Of a stretch of 64,000 bases of DNA, positions 11,586-22,338 are shown in pieces. Location of the stretch: positions 124,001 through 188,000 of the forward strand of contig NW_024104350.1 of assembly GCF_003945595.2 (NCBI RefSeq), given 5' to 3'. The translations under genes and the position numbers were made by a program. Under the pieces are notes generated by a model that saw only the letters and a list, made by a program, of their open reading frames with translations, was not told the origin of the DNA and searched no databases. Origin of the DNA: Pipra filicauda. Lineage: Eukaryota; Chordata; Aves; Passeriformes; Pipridae. Position 1 is the first letter of the stretch, and each line of letters starts with the position of its first letter.

Positions 11586-12791
11586 TGTGGTGGTTTGAAA
11601 CTCTCTAGAATCTAATTTTTAAATTCAAATGTCCCCCCCCCAGTTTGCCCTTGTTGAGAGGGTTTAGTGATGGTATGGACTTGATATCTTTTTCACCTCA
11701 TGTGGAGAGTTTTCAGACAAAACAATTCGTTATTGGGGAAGGGGGATAATATTTACAAAGGTTTATTTACACCCACATATATTTTTACATTAAATTAAAT
11801 TTCTCCTTTTCTTCAATAAAAGTCCAAGAAGAAAAGAGAAAAGTCTTTCTGTCACCTCTAAGGCCACAGTTCCTTCATTTCAGCTTTTTGTGGCACTGGT
11901 TAGTGTCCTTCATTTTCCCAAGGCAGTAGATTTAAGTATGGCAGTCAGGACTTTTGTTCTTACTTGGAAATTTCAACCCCGAGCCTGAGCCTTCGGGGGA
12001 TTTCCTTGTAGATCTTCACTCCTCTTGGGTTAGAACATTGAAGGCAGCTTTCAGTTCAGTCTTACCAAAGCTCTTCTGCTCTGTCTCAACTCTCCAGCAT
12101 GATAGAAGCAGCAGCAGCAGAGGGCACGGCCACCTCCTCCGCATTCCGTCCTGGCTCAGCTCTCAGGACAAACTCCGGGTTTTCAGCTCCTTTCTCCCTC
12201 TCTCCAGCTGCTGCTGCATTTCGGGACTCCCTAAGGGTTTGGAAGTCCAGCCCTCCTCTTCAAGGAGTCTCTGGGGTTTGGGAAAGTAATACAGTCTTAC
12301 CCCAAAACAGCCCCGTTGAGTTTTCCTCTGTTTTGTTGCCAGCTCTCCCTCCTGCAGGAACATCTCTGCGTCTCTCAGCCGGCTTCACGTTATCTTGTTG
12401 CTACTGGCTATCTTTTTGGCTTTTAGCCATCACTGTCTCTGTTCAGGACTGCTCTGCTGCCGCTTTCAGTGTCTTCTGCTGCTGCTGACAGTAAGGAAAC
12501 TTTTCCAGCTCTTGATTACAGGACCCAGTCCAGCATTGACACTATACTGGGTCTCCTGTGGCCTCAACTGGGGGCTGGGGGGCCCTTGGCCCCCAGAGGG
12601 GCTCACTGGCCCCCTGCTTCCTCCTGGCTCAGCTCATGGCTACCTATTTTCTACACTACCTTCACCACCTTCTCTTCCGTTTCTGGGGGTGTGTAATTTC
12701 CGTAGGGCGCACGTGGACTATTGATTGGTCCGGTATTATCAGTGGGGCAAACCATTACTACCTCAGAGAAAAGGTTTTTCAAACCACCACA
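11586..12791 (-). mobile_element. Solo LTR, 1.2 kb, with 15-bp terminal inverted repeat
   Basis: The block starts TGTGGTGGTTTGAAA and ends with its exact reverse complement, TTTCAAACCACCACA. It is flanked on both sides by GATGT (11581-11585 and 12792-12796), a perfect 5-bp target duplication. TG...CA ends and a 5-bp duplication fit an ERVL-type LTR. Minus orientation is inferred: read that way, a CCAAT box (12724-12728) and a CACGTG E-box (12710-12715) lie near the 5' end, and an AATAAA signal (11762-11767) lies about 180 bp from the 3' end. It shares no obvious sequence with the neighbouring LTR beyond the similar termini, so it is a different family. A non-autonomous DNA transposon is less likely because the inverted repeat is short and the cis signals are LTR-like. 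Confidence 0.8.
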
Positions 12792-15369
12792 GATGTCTGC
12801 ATATTTTGGAATCTGCTTCTCCCTCCGTGTGTTCCAGACAGCATTAGAAAAGCTGAATGAGTGCTACTATGCCCATGATACTGTGAAGATTTAACTGCTG
12901 GATGGTGCCCTGGGTAGAAGCCACTGAAGAAAGCCCTGCCAACAGGGTGTAGCATCCCTGCAACTGCTGGATGAGTCAAGAGAACACAGGCACACATGAC
13001 AGTGTGTTCTGATGGTCCATGTCTTCTCCCCTTTCTGCACCTGCTGAAAGATCCTTTATCCCCAGATCACTGAATGCCATCCAGAACAAGCCTTCAGGTG
13101 ACAAGGGAGTCATCAGTTGCTCCTTCTGCCCTGCTGCTGGAATGACATTGTGGTAAAGGGAAACTTGATGCCTTTCTTGCTGGTAAATGTCATGGAAGGG
13201 GTTCCTGACAAGGGAACTGTTACCCAGAGGAGACACCCTGGCCATGACCAGCAGGCTTCTCCAAAAACCATCACAACTTCAGTAATAATTATGCTGGCAA
13301 TTCTGCTTCCTCTTTTTAAGTAGGTGGGATTCACTCATGATGAGGGGCTTGCACTGCTAAACCCAGGCAATGGCTTTTGTTTTTCCCAGTAGATGAAAGC
13401 TGAGAAAGCTTCTTAGAATGAAGCCTAACCTGTGGAGAAATGGGGAACTCAGCTCACTCCCTTCATAAAGAAACCTCCCAGGAAATCATCCCTGTTAAAA
13501 TCACTCTAGTTTAAAAGCTGTGGAGTCATACAATTTAACTGAACAATGGTTTTTCGTGTAAAGGGCTCTTCAGTCAACAGCTTCTCTCTATGCTGTTCCA
13601 AATCCGTTGGCTTCTGTTGCCTGAAGATCAAGAGCAGAAAAAATTCCAGACAAATCTGATATAGATAAGATAGAGAACAGCTCTTTTATGAAGGCCTTTT
13701 GGCACGAGGAGTGCATAAATTTGACACGAAAAGGGGAGAACAGGGTTTGGTAAGTGTTAACTACTATTCTAAAGTGTGAGAGACTATACAACTACAGCTA
13801 AAAATCCTAAAAATTCCAAGGCATCAGGTCAATAGGATCAGATGCTCAGTCAGTGCAGGAAACAATGTGACTTCTGTAGGTTTAGCAGCTGTTCAATATG
13901 CTCTGTTGTGGTGGGTCTGTCTGTCTGTGTGCAATTTTGTCATGTTTTTCACAGACTTCCATTATTGTGTCTATTAGACAAGACACAGAAGAGATCAATT
14001 TTTAAAGTAGTTTGGGGAGGGACTTGAACATATTTATTCAAAGATTCTTAGTTAATTTAGAGTCATGGTTCTCACATGTAAAGGAATAGGTTCACAACTG
14101 CAGGTGTGCATAGGGGCACAGAGATCTGGCCTCCTTTGCTCCAAATACATCATTGTCCCCCTGCTAACGTGTGAGCACTGCATGAATTATCTGTGAAGCT
14201 TGCTGCAGATGTACCAAGTATTTACAAGCTTGCTGCAGTGTTTGTGGGAAAAGCAGGGAGAGAAGTGCCATTCTTAGAGCAGTGGTGTGAGCTGTTCTCT
14301 TACACCACTTCAGAACATGCTTCCACTTGTCCCCTAAAAACATGGGGTGCAAGTGGGAGCTGTTTCAATGTTGCAGAAGATTTCAAAACTGCCCAAGAAT
14401 GTGCATTTTGAGGATGAGCTTTAGTTTGTTTAGAAGGGAATGTCTGTACATGATTTTGTAAAAAGCCACTGCTGACCAGACAAGAGTAGACGAGATAAAC
14501 TTAGGATAGATTAATTTAGGATAGTAACATCCAGATCTAGAAAGCTATCTGGGTGCTGTATGGGTACAGCTAACCTCTCTTTTTGATCCCAACCTAAGAG
14601 TTGTGGATAAAAACAAGATGGTGCTACCAAGTCATCACAAACAGTTTGGGAAAGAATATGCACCACAGAAAGATATTTCAGTTGAAAGGGAGTGGTAAAA
14701 AAACAATTTTGATGTGATCACTGTCTGAGATTTATATGTTTAAGTTTATTTAGGTAACTGAGTTTCAGATGCATATGAATATTCACTGACATTTTCTTTA
14801 ATAAGTGAAGAGAAAGGGGAAGTTCTAGGGTATGGGGGCCTCTAATCCCATGGCAGGTATGTAGACAGCTCACAAAAAATCCTCCCCATTGACTGCCAAT
14901 GAAGTCCAGTCTAACAGCTCACACCAACTAGATGCAGCAGTAGTTAGTAAGTACAATTAATAAGATAATAAATGTTGATGTATAATTTTAAGCACCAGAA
15001 CTAAGATGAAATTAATTTTACTCCCTCTAACTGAGGAAATGAGGCTCTCAGATACTGCTGACACTGAAGGGAAGTCGGTGCTGCACTACCAGTACTGAGC
15101 AGTTACAAACCCCTCTGTCAGAGCTGCTGAGTTGGTGCTTAGAAGATCCAGGATGAAACTTCAAGATTCCCCGGTTCTCTTTTAAGGGTGCATTAGGTTT
15201 GTGACAAGAGCCACAGGAAATTACTTGCTCTTATGCAAACTTTTCACATGATCAGGGCTCATGAGAATATTTTGGGTATGGAGGAGTGAGTTTATGCCAT
15301 TCAGCACGCATCCTTAATGTGAAACCTCCCCCACAGCTCCTTTAAACAGAGCATCTGGGGCACCTCTTT

Positions 15370-15500
15370 TGGTCACAGCTAGAAGAAAGGGAAAATCTAG
15401 TAGGAAAGCCCAAAGCCATCTAGGGCTTTGTAGGTCAAAGTCAACACCTTCGCCTCAATCTGGAAAAGCAGCAGGCGAGCAGCAGAGATCACAGAGCAGT
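15370..15500. repeat. Possible ancient dispersed repeat
   Basis: The segment with CCATCTAGGGCTTTGTAGG and the following CAACACCTTCGCCTC reads like an old repeat found across reptiles and birds. I cannot name the family with certainty. Only a short core is recognisable and no ends are visible. Confidence 0.2.
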
Positions 15501-15946
15501 GGTGTCACACGTTGCCATGCTGAGGAGTTGTCAGCAAAAATCCAGCTCAAGGAGTGCTAGAAAAACAACAGATAGCAAAAGGTTTGTTTTGCTTTGTTTC
15601 AGCTGAGTTCTGAGGTTACCAACCTTTGCAGAACGACAACTACAATGTACATTTTTATAGTCCAGCAGAGTTCAGAGCCCTGGTAAAAAAGCAAATCGCT
15701 GCTTGGTCAGCTCCACACAGGCACAACAGTTCAAGGGTTCGTGTTTTTTCTCTCTCAGCTAAGCTGTTTTCCCAAGAACATCTTTGTTACTTTTTGCCAT
15801 AAAACAAAAGGTCGGGTTTGATGTTGATCCTAGAAATGTTCTTGTTGTTCTGTTTGTTTATATAATCCCCTTCTCCTTGCATCTGATGGGGAATGTGCTC
15901 TGCTGCTCAGTGCCAGCTGCACACAAGATGATGAGAAGAATGACAG

Positions 15947-15993
15947 CCCCCCCAAAAAGGGGCCGGGGGAGGGGGGACACAGAGGGGTGAGGG
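15947..15993 (+). other. G-quadruplex-type motif next to a C run
   Basis: Five G runs of 3 to 6 (15959-15962, 15965-15969, 15971-15976, 15984-15987, 15991-15993) are separated by loops of 1 to 7 bases. They follow a run of seven C (15947-15953) after only five A. The sequence could form either a G-quadruplex or a C/G hairpin. Confidence 0.7.
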
Positions 15994-18359
15994 AAATAAA
16001 GGGAAAATAAGCAGAGTTTTGCCTCTGGTCATTTTGCAGACAGCTTGTGAGATCCTCACATCACACACATTGCTGGGCTGCCTGTGACGTCTCTGAACAC
16101 ACAGGCTGTTATTTCCTCACAAGGAGTCAGCACCACTAAATCCTTTCAGGCAACGTGGGTGGGCGCTTTAGAAGACACACTGTCTCATCCCATTCAGGAA
16201 CTGCCCTCTGTCACTGCTCTCCTGGCATGCTGGATGTTTGTTGTTTGAGTAAATAAACTGGCTTGTGTCTCAGGCTAGCTGTGAATGCTGTGTCCTCCCA
16301 CCACCACCCTTTCCTAGCCGCTCCAGGGAACGGGAGGAAAAAAAAGGAAAAAAAAAAAGAGAAGAAGAAAACAGCCAAAAGTAACAAGAAGATGAAAAAG
16401 TTCAGAAAGAGCTTGATGCCACCCACTAAGCCCCGACCTACAAATAATCAGTGACCAAATGGTCATTAGAGGCCCCAACATCCTGTCAGCACTCGGCCTT
16501 CCAAAGGAAGTCCACGGTGGAGGTGATTTCAAAACCATCTTTCCTGTCTCTTTTCAGAAAGAAGATTCTGGGAAACAGCTATAGCAGGGTACTTCATTTC
16601 TTCCAAGTGCACCTTTGCTGTGCAGGACAGTGGTCAGCTTCAGCAAAACTGAAGTAATATTTTTTGAAGCCCTGTTGTCAGCTTGCCTCCTTCCAAGCCT
16701 AGGGAATGTATGTGATGTAGAAGGGAGACATAAGATCATGAATCCACACCTGTTTTGGCAAAGATGCACAAGCAAGATTGCAAACAGGCTTAATTTGCAT
16801 TTTGTTGCATCCCCACTGCATTTATTCTATCTTGGTGTTAAGGTACAACAGGGGAAACAAACGTCTGCTGCAATGCAAATTGTCTCTAGGGTTAATAGGA
16901 ATTTTCCACGTTGGCTGGCACAGCATACAGTCTTTCATATTCTTCTCTTGGTGAAACCATGGGTACTCACGTCCCTCAAATGTAGAAACTTCATTAAATC
17001 ATCTGGCTAGCCATCCTTACTATGCAGTCAGTGAGAAAAAAAAGGCAGGTCAAATTAGAATAATTCCAGTAACTTCCCTTTGAAATCATCCTCTGCATGA
17101 TTTTCTCCCTGTCTCCTTTTATCTTCCCTTCCCTCTCTCCACTGCCTCTCTGCTGCTGGATCCACCAAGTGCCAGTAATTGAAGAAATTAAATTACTTCT
17201 TCACACATTAACCATTGTGCCTATAAAACCTGGGAACAGAGTTTGGCACTAAAACACTGCTTCTGGAGAAACCTCTTACTCATTCATTATGCAAAAAAAA
17301 GTTAATTAAGGGAGAAGTACTGAAAGCTGAGAGATCTCCAGGGTTTGCTCCATTGGTTCTGCTTTCCTCCACAAACATGTTCACCTGTTTTCAGGCTGGA
17401 CTGATGAAAATCAGCCACAATAAGAGTTAAGGCATGGATGAACCCCATCACTAGCTGTGTCCTGCAAATGCAGGGTGATAAGCTGAATGTTTCTGTAGGA
17501 TGCATAGTAAAACTGGCTTCTAGAAGTGCTTGCAAATGTCATGAAGCACGAGTTAGTCAGAGAGATGCGGTGAACATTCACTGATTTCCCTACTCTCTCA
17601 GTACAATTGTCCATAAATAATCTAAAATAGACACTTTTCACGGTTATCAGCACCTTTCAATCAGACATGTAGGGCAACAGGGCTAAGCCCACAAGCTGAA
17701 ATTTGTGGAGAGAGACAGCAGTGAGCACAGACAGGTTACTGGAAATCCACCCAAAACCCAGGCCCCAGCAGCTCACACTGTGTTTCATCACACTGCTTCC
17801 ATCTCCTGCTCCCAAAAGCACCAAGACTCAAAACTGAGAGGCAGATTCCTACAACTGAGTTTCTCCTGATTCAGCAGTGTTTGCCACCACAGGAGCTCTA
17901 CCGGTTTGCATCCGAAACCGATACAAAAAGCAAAAAAAAACCCCACCCCCCAAACTCCAACCCTTAAAAGTAAGGCTCGTTTCTATCCTCCCGTTCGACT
18001 TCTTTGTTTTTGCACAGCCCTCAACAGGAGGTCTTGTCACCAAGGAGGTGGTTTTCACTTCTACAAATAGGCAACATAAAAGAAAACTGGTCTAATGCCA
18101 AACTTGGGGCATACTGTGAGTAAGCACAAAAACTGACAACAGAATCTTAAGTGCATGATACCAGCATATTTAGCAGCTCCTGGGGGCCTGCTTCCACCTT
18201 TGCAAAATCCTGGCTGTGTGTTTTATTTGGAGACCAAAGAACATCCTGTATTTGATAAAGATTTCAACAAATTTTAGGCAAGCTTTGAAATCATAGGAAG
18301 GAATATTCTATTGCTTTCACAGAAAAATAAAGGGGTTTCACAGGCTCGTGTTTCTTTGC

Positions 18360-18729
18360 TGTTAAAGTTGGGGACGGCCAATGCAACACAGAATCTTCTT
18401 CCAAAGCAGGGGCAGAATTACAAGAAGGCTGCAATCACTTTATTGTAACAGGTTGCAAACATTTATACTTTTTACATATTACACATGTCAGCTTTCTATT
18501 GGTGTATCCATATAAACATATATCAGGCTATACACATGTCATCCTGCTATTGGTACACATAGATCAGGTCATACTTGTCAGCTTAATTATTGGTATTTTT
18601 ATGTACACACACATCAGGCCATATTCATGTCGATCTACTATTGGTGTCTTGATGTATAAATAAATCAGGATTGGCTGAAATATAGTAAACACAGTTTTTG
18701 TCGAGTGATCTTGACTTGCAGAAATTACA
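18360..18729 (-). mobile_element. Probable solo LTR with four CCAAT repeats
   Basis: Read on the minus strand, this block has the order expected of a retroviral LTR. Four imperfect repeats of about 40-51 bp each carry CCAAT (reverse complements at 18640-18644, 18589-18593, 18549-18553 and 18498-18502). A TATAAA box follows (18462-18467), then AATAAA about 20 bases later (18439-18444). The block can be bounded by TGTAATTT and CTTTAACA, giving TG...CA ends. The close TATA-to-AATAAA spacing resembles alpha/betaretrovirus-like LTRs with a short R region. I could not find a matching target duplication, so the exact ends and even the class are uncertain. Confidence 0.55.
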
Positions 18730-21700
18730 GGAAGTCTATTTCTGTCTTCCATCTTCTTCCTGTCTGAAAGTTGTCCACACTCCTCTGCATGTTGTGTTCT
18801 CCTTTCAGGGGTGTACTGTACTCCAGTTTATGTCCACTGCTTCATCGATAAATGCCAGGCTGCTGACAGGCTTGCTGTCAACCCTGACACAGGACAATGG
18901 CTCTGGAGCCTTTCTGACCTGCTGTGTGAGCCCTGGCTTTTGCTGGGAACACTTCAGAGCAGTCTCAGTCCCATGACGCTGTATATCCCTCCTCCCAGCC
19001 CAATCAGACACGAATGGCACTATAACAAATGCAGCATAGACTATCTAAATGTCATCTTTCTGCTGGAGAAACATATTTATTTTTGTTTATTATTTCTTTT
19101 TTCATTGAGTATATGAGTTTGGTTTTTTTTATCAGGTTCAGCTTTGCTTTGGAAAAACAACTTTAAAATGGAAATGTGTTTATTGTGTGTCTCACAGATT
19201 GAAGTCAAATGTGCTGTGTAGATCCACTGGCCATGAAAGCACACACTGGTCACAAAGGACAAGGCAGAAGGTCTGTGCTGTGTGTGTGTCACTGAACTGA
19301 CTTGATACACATTGATTCAGAAACACACAGACTAGTAAATTCTGTGTTCTCACAGGCACTCTGTAGGAGAGAGCTGCAATTGAAGTCTGTAGTGGTGATG
19401 CTGAATTCCTATGAGATAACATGTAATTTAATCACAGTTGCAATTTGGAGCTGTTATTCATAAGAATCATACATTTTAAATTAGCTAAACCTCAAGTGTG
19501 ATTGGCAGTGTAACTATCCTATTTTCTTCCTTGTACAATTTCTGGTGAAAAATCAAAGCCAAAGTGTGGTTACTATGAGAACTATAATAATATTCTGGAC
19601 TGTGATTTATCTTTTTGTGATTTGCTCCATGCATGCAGAGAAGGCTGGAAAGTTAAGTAACTGTGCTTAAATTGTCACAAGCATGCACAGAAGGAATGTC
19701 TCTCCTCTTTTCCTCCTGTCCTTGAAATAAGGTTTTACAGAAAAACAAACTAGCACAGAAACTATGCCTGTGAATCCATTTCAGCTTAATTAACACTATG
19801 CTAGTTACAAACGCAAACAGGTTCCCAAGCACACAGTTTGGCTGCCCCTCCACTCTGTGAATTCAAGTTTGACTCCTTGCTTTGTTCTAACAGAACAAAG
19901 AGAGCAAAGAATAACGTGACCCTGACCCTCCTTTACCCCTTCACACACAAATGATCCCTTTTAATATTCAGACGAGCTGTGACATGAAGAGGTCCCACGA
20001 GAACAAACACCTGCCACTTCTCCTGGACAGCACTTTGACCAGACACTGCCTATCTGGTTTTTGAACGACTTTTACATTCCTAGGGCTGTTTTGTAAAGAA
20101 GATGGCAACACTTGTGTTCTCAGGACACAGCCTGTGTTTCTGCACAGCAGCACACAGTGCAGGGTCCCTTCCCACTGCACAGCATGAGCACACTCCACCT
20201 GCAACCCCTCAGCAATTTTCTTTTCTGGGGGACCACTAGGACAGTCTTGAAGACAGGGATGCTCCAACAGTCCAGCTGCAAAACTTCATTTGAACGTGTG
20301 TGCGTACATGTGCTTGGACTGAGACAGGAACCCCCAGTCTCTCCACATGCTCTCCCTCTTCCTCAGAACCATCAACAGAGGAGGGTGTTAGGAAGTTGTG
20401 GGCACTATCTAGACTGAAGGTACATTTTTGTGCCTTAAATGCACAAAATCTGTGCATTAGCGATGGGACAGGGGGCACTGCTGTGTTGCTGCAGACACAT
20501 GTGGGCAGTGCAGAAGGCAGATCCCCAGGTTCTGTGCACAAACTGCAGCAGTCTGGCTTCTGTGTCTGCTCCAGCAGCACTGTGAGCTGGGCTCTGATGA
20601 TGCTGGAAGCTGGCATGAGGCTAACAGGGTTTGTTTTCTGGTGATTAGAGGATATTCATCCTGCCCCAGAGGTCCCCAGGGTCCTTTCCTGCATAGCTGT
20701 ACAGAGTACTTGGCTTATTCTGAAAAGCTCAGTAACAGGCTTTTCTGAGAAGTCTGATAAGACACAAATAACTCACAAAATTATGTTATTCCTGACTGAC
20801 ATCTGACAAACTCATTCTTAGAACCCTTCAGTGCTGCCAATTCCTTCATCCCCTTCCCCCCTGACAGTCCATGCCAGTGTATCACCAACCCCATCATAGC
20901 AAAAACTTTCTTAAAATCAGGTACAAACCTCTCTTGTGATGATTTGTACCCAGTTGTGTCCTATCTGTCATATGGACACTGACAGAAGATTTATTTAGAA
21001 GAAAAATGTCACACAGGATGGAAACTTTACCCTGCTAAATGCAGTGGTGCTGAGTCTGCTATAAAACTGCTGCATCCAGTGATCACCAAGATGTTTTTTT
21101 CACCAGTGTGGAGTTCAGAGTAAGAGTTGGTTTTACATTCAGACTTTCTTCCAAGAAAGGAGCTGTGCTGCTATAATTTTTAATGACAGAAGGCATGCAA
21201 GACAGGATCAAAGACAAAGGGAAGAAAGGAAAGCCTAAATCAGACAGTGCTGGGCTTTGAGCTTGATGTGGTCTGAACAAGATGGTTTCCCCCACAGTTC
21301 TCATCCATCTGATGGACAGCAACACTCCAGGCTGAGCAGAACAAGTCAACAGAGGCGTGTGGACTGCTGTTTGCTCTGCAAAGCAATGGGAACTAGGCTC
21401 TGACATATCATTGAGACCTGTCAGGCAGTTTGTGCTTTCAATTTTGACTGAAGTTGCAGGAACACTCCCAGTCCTTTCTGTAGGCAGCAGCTAAAGAAGC
21501 CAAACCAAAGTGTTTAGGTCAAAACAGTCTTTGATGTCTCATATTCTGCCAAAGGCTCAGGCTACAGGAAAGATAGGCCAGCTCCTTAAAAAAAAATCGA
21601 GCCTAATTCCCACAGGAAGCAGTCATGCCATTGAAGTCAATGGAAGTTCGGTACCAAGCACTTGGAAGTAGCTGAGCACCACCAGTTAGTATTCTTCCCA

Positions 21701-22088
21701 GTCACTATCTGTGAGAAGGCTTTCACTTTGTTTGCCTACTGGAAACAATAAATTTTTGACATTTTTCCCATTGCCTTGTTTCCCAGCCAGAAATGTAGAC
21801 TTTTCCAGGTTGGGTGATGTGACAACCAAACATTTATCACGTTGCATGAGCTGAGCCAGAGCTTTTCCTTTCAAGTAAACAAGAGCATTTTCAGAATATT
21901 TAGATGCAGCTCACTGATTGTCCTCACATTCAAAATGAGCTCTTGCCCATGGTCTGACAGAGATTGCTGCTGTGGCTTAAAGTAACAGCCCCATCATTTT
22001 TCCCTTGGCTCAGGAGCAAGTCCCCGGCACCCCACGGACTAGCTGGGGCTGGATTTCATCCTGAGGTGTCCAGCCACACCTGTAAGTG
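18730..22088. other. No gene recognised
   Basis: Single-copy sequence without a recognisable transposon, exon or RNA gene. Frames of 100-126 codons near 20112-20644 overlap on both strands and look like chance openings. Confidence 0.5.
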
Positions 22089-22338
22089 AAGGTGTCAGGG
22101 GAGGTTTAGGTTGGATATTAGGAAGAAATTCTTTCCAAAGAGGGTGCTCAGCCATTGGAATGGGCTGCCCAGGGAAGTGGTGGATTCTCTGTCCCTGGAG
22201 GTGTTTAAGGACAGACTGGATGTGGCATCAGTGCCATGGGCTGGGAACCACGGCGGGGTTGGATCAAGGGTTGGACTGGATGATCTTGGAGGTCTCTTCC
22301 AACCCAGCTGATTCTGTGATTCTATAATTCTATGATTC
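22089..22338 (+). mobile_element. CR1 LINE 3' end (5'-truncated)
   Basis: This is the last ~70 codons of CR1 ORF2 plus the 3' UTR. The frame at 22111 reads [20 protein letters not shown] and ends near a [12 protein letters not shown] stretch, matching the C-terminus of the CR1 copies elsewhere in the window. It is followed by the conserved GGTTGGA...TCCAACC 3' element and three degenerate ATTCTATGA-type tail units ending at 22338. It is the only clear + strand retroelement in the window. Confidence 0.92.

Larger units (their letters stand above)
12797..18359. other. No gene recognised
   Basis: Long stretch of single-copy sequence. The G-rich cluster at 15947-15993 and a possible ancient repeat at 15370-15500 are listed separately. 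A/G-rich sequence lies at 16335-16375. No exon, tRNA or recognisable transposon was found. Confidence 0.5.

Noticed and set aside
11954..12860. Overlapping + strand frames of 100-129 codons
   Set aside because: They lie inside the 1.2-kb solo LTR, are serine/leucine-rich and overlap each other; chance openings in a GC-rich LTR.
20112..20644. Overlapping 101-126 codon frames as a possible cysteine-rich gene
   Set aside because: The frames overlap on both strands and show no ordered cysteine pattern or signal peptide.
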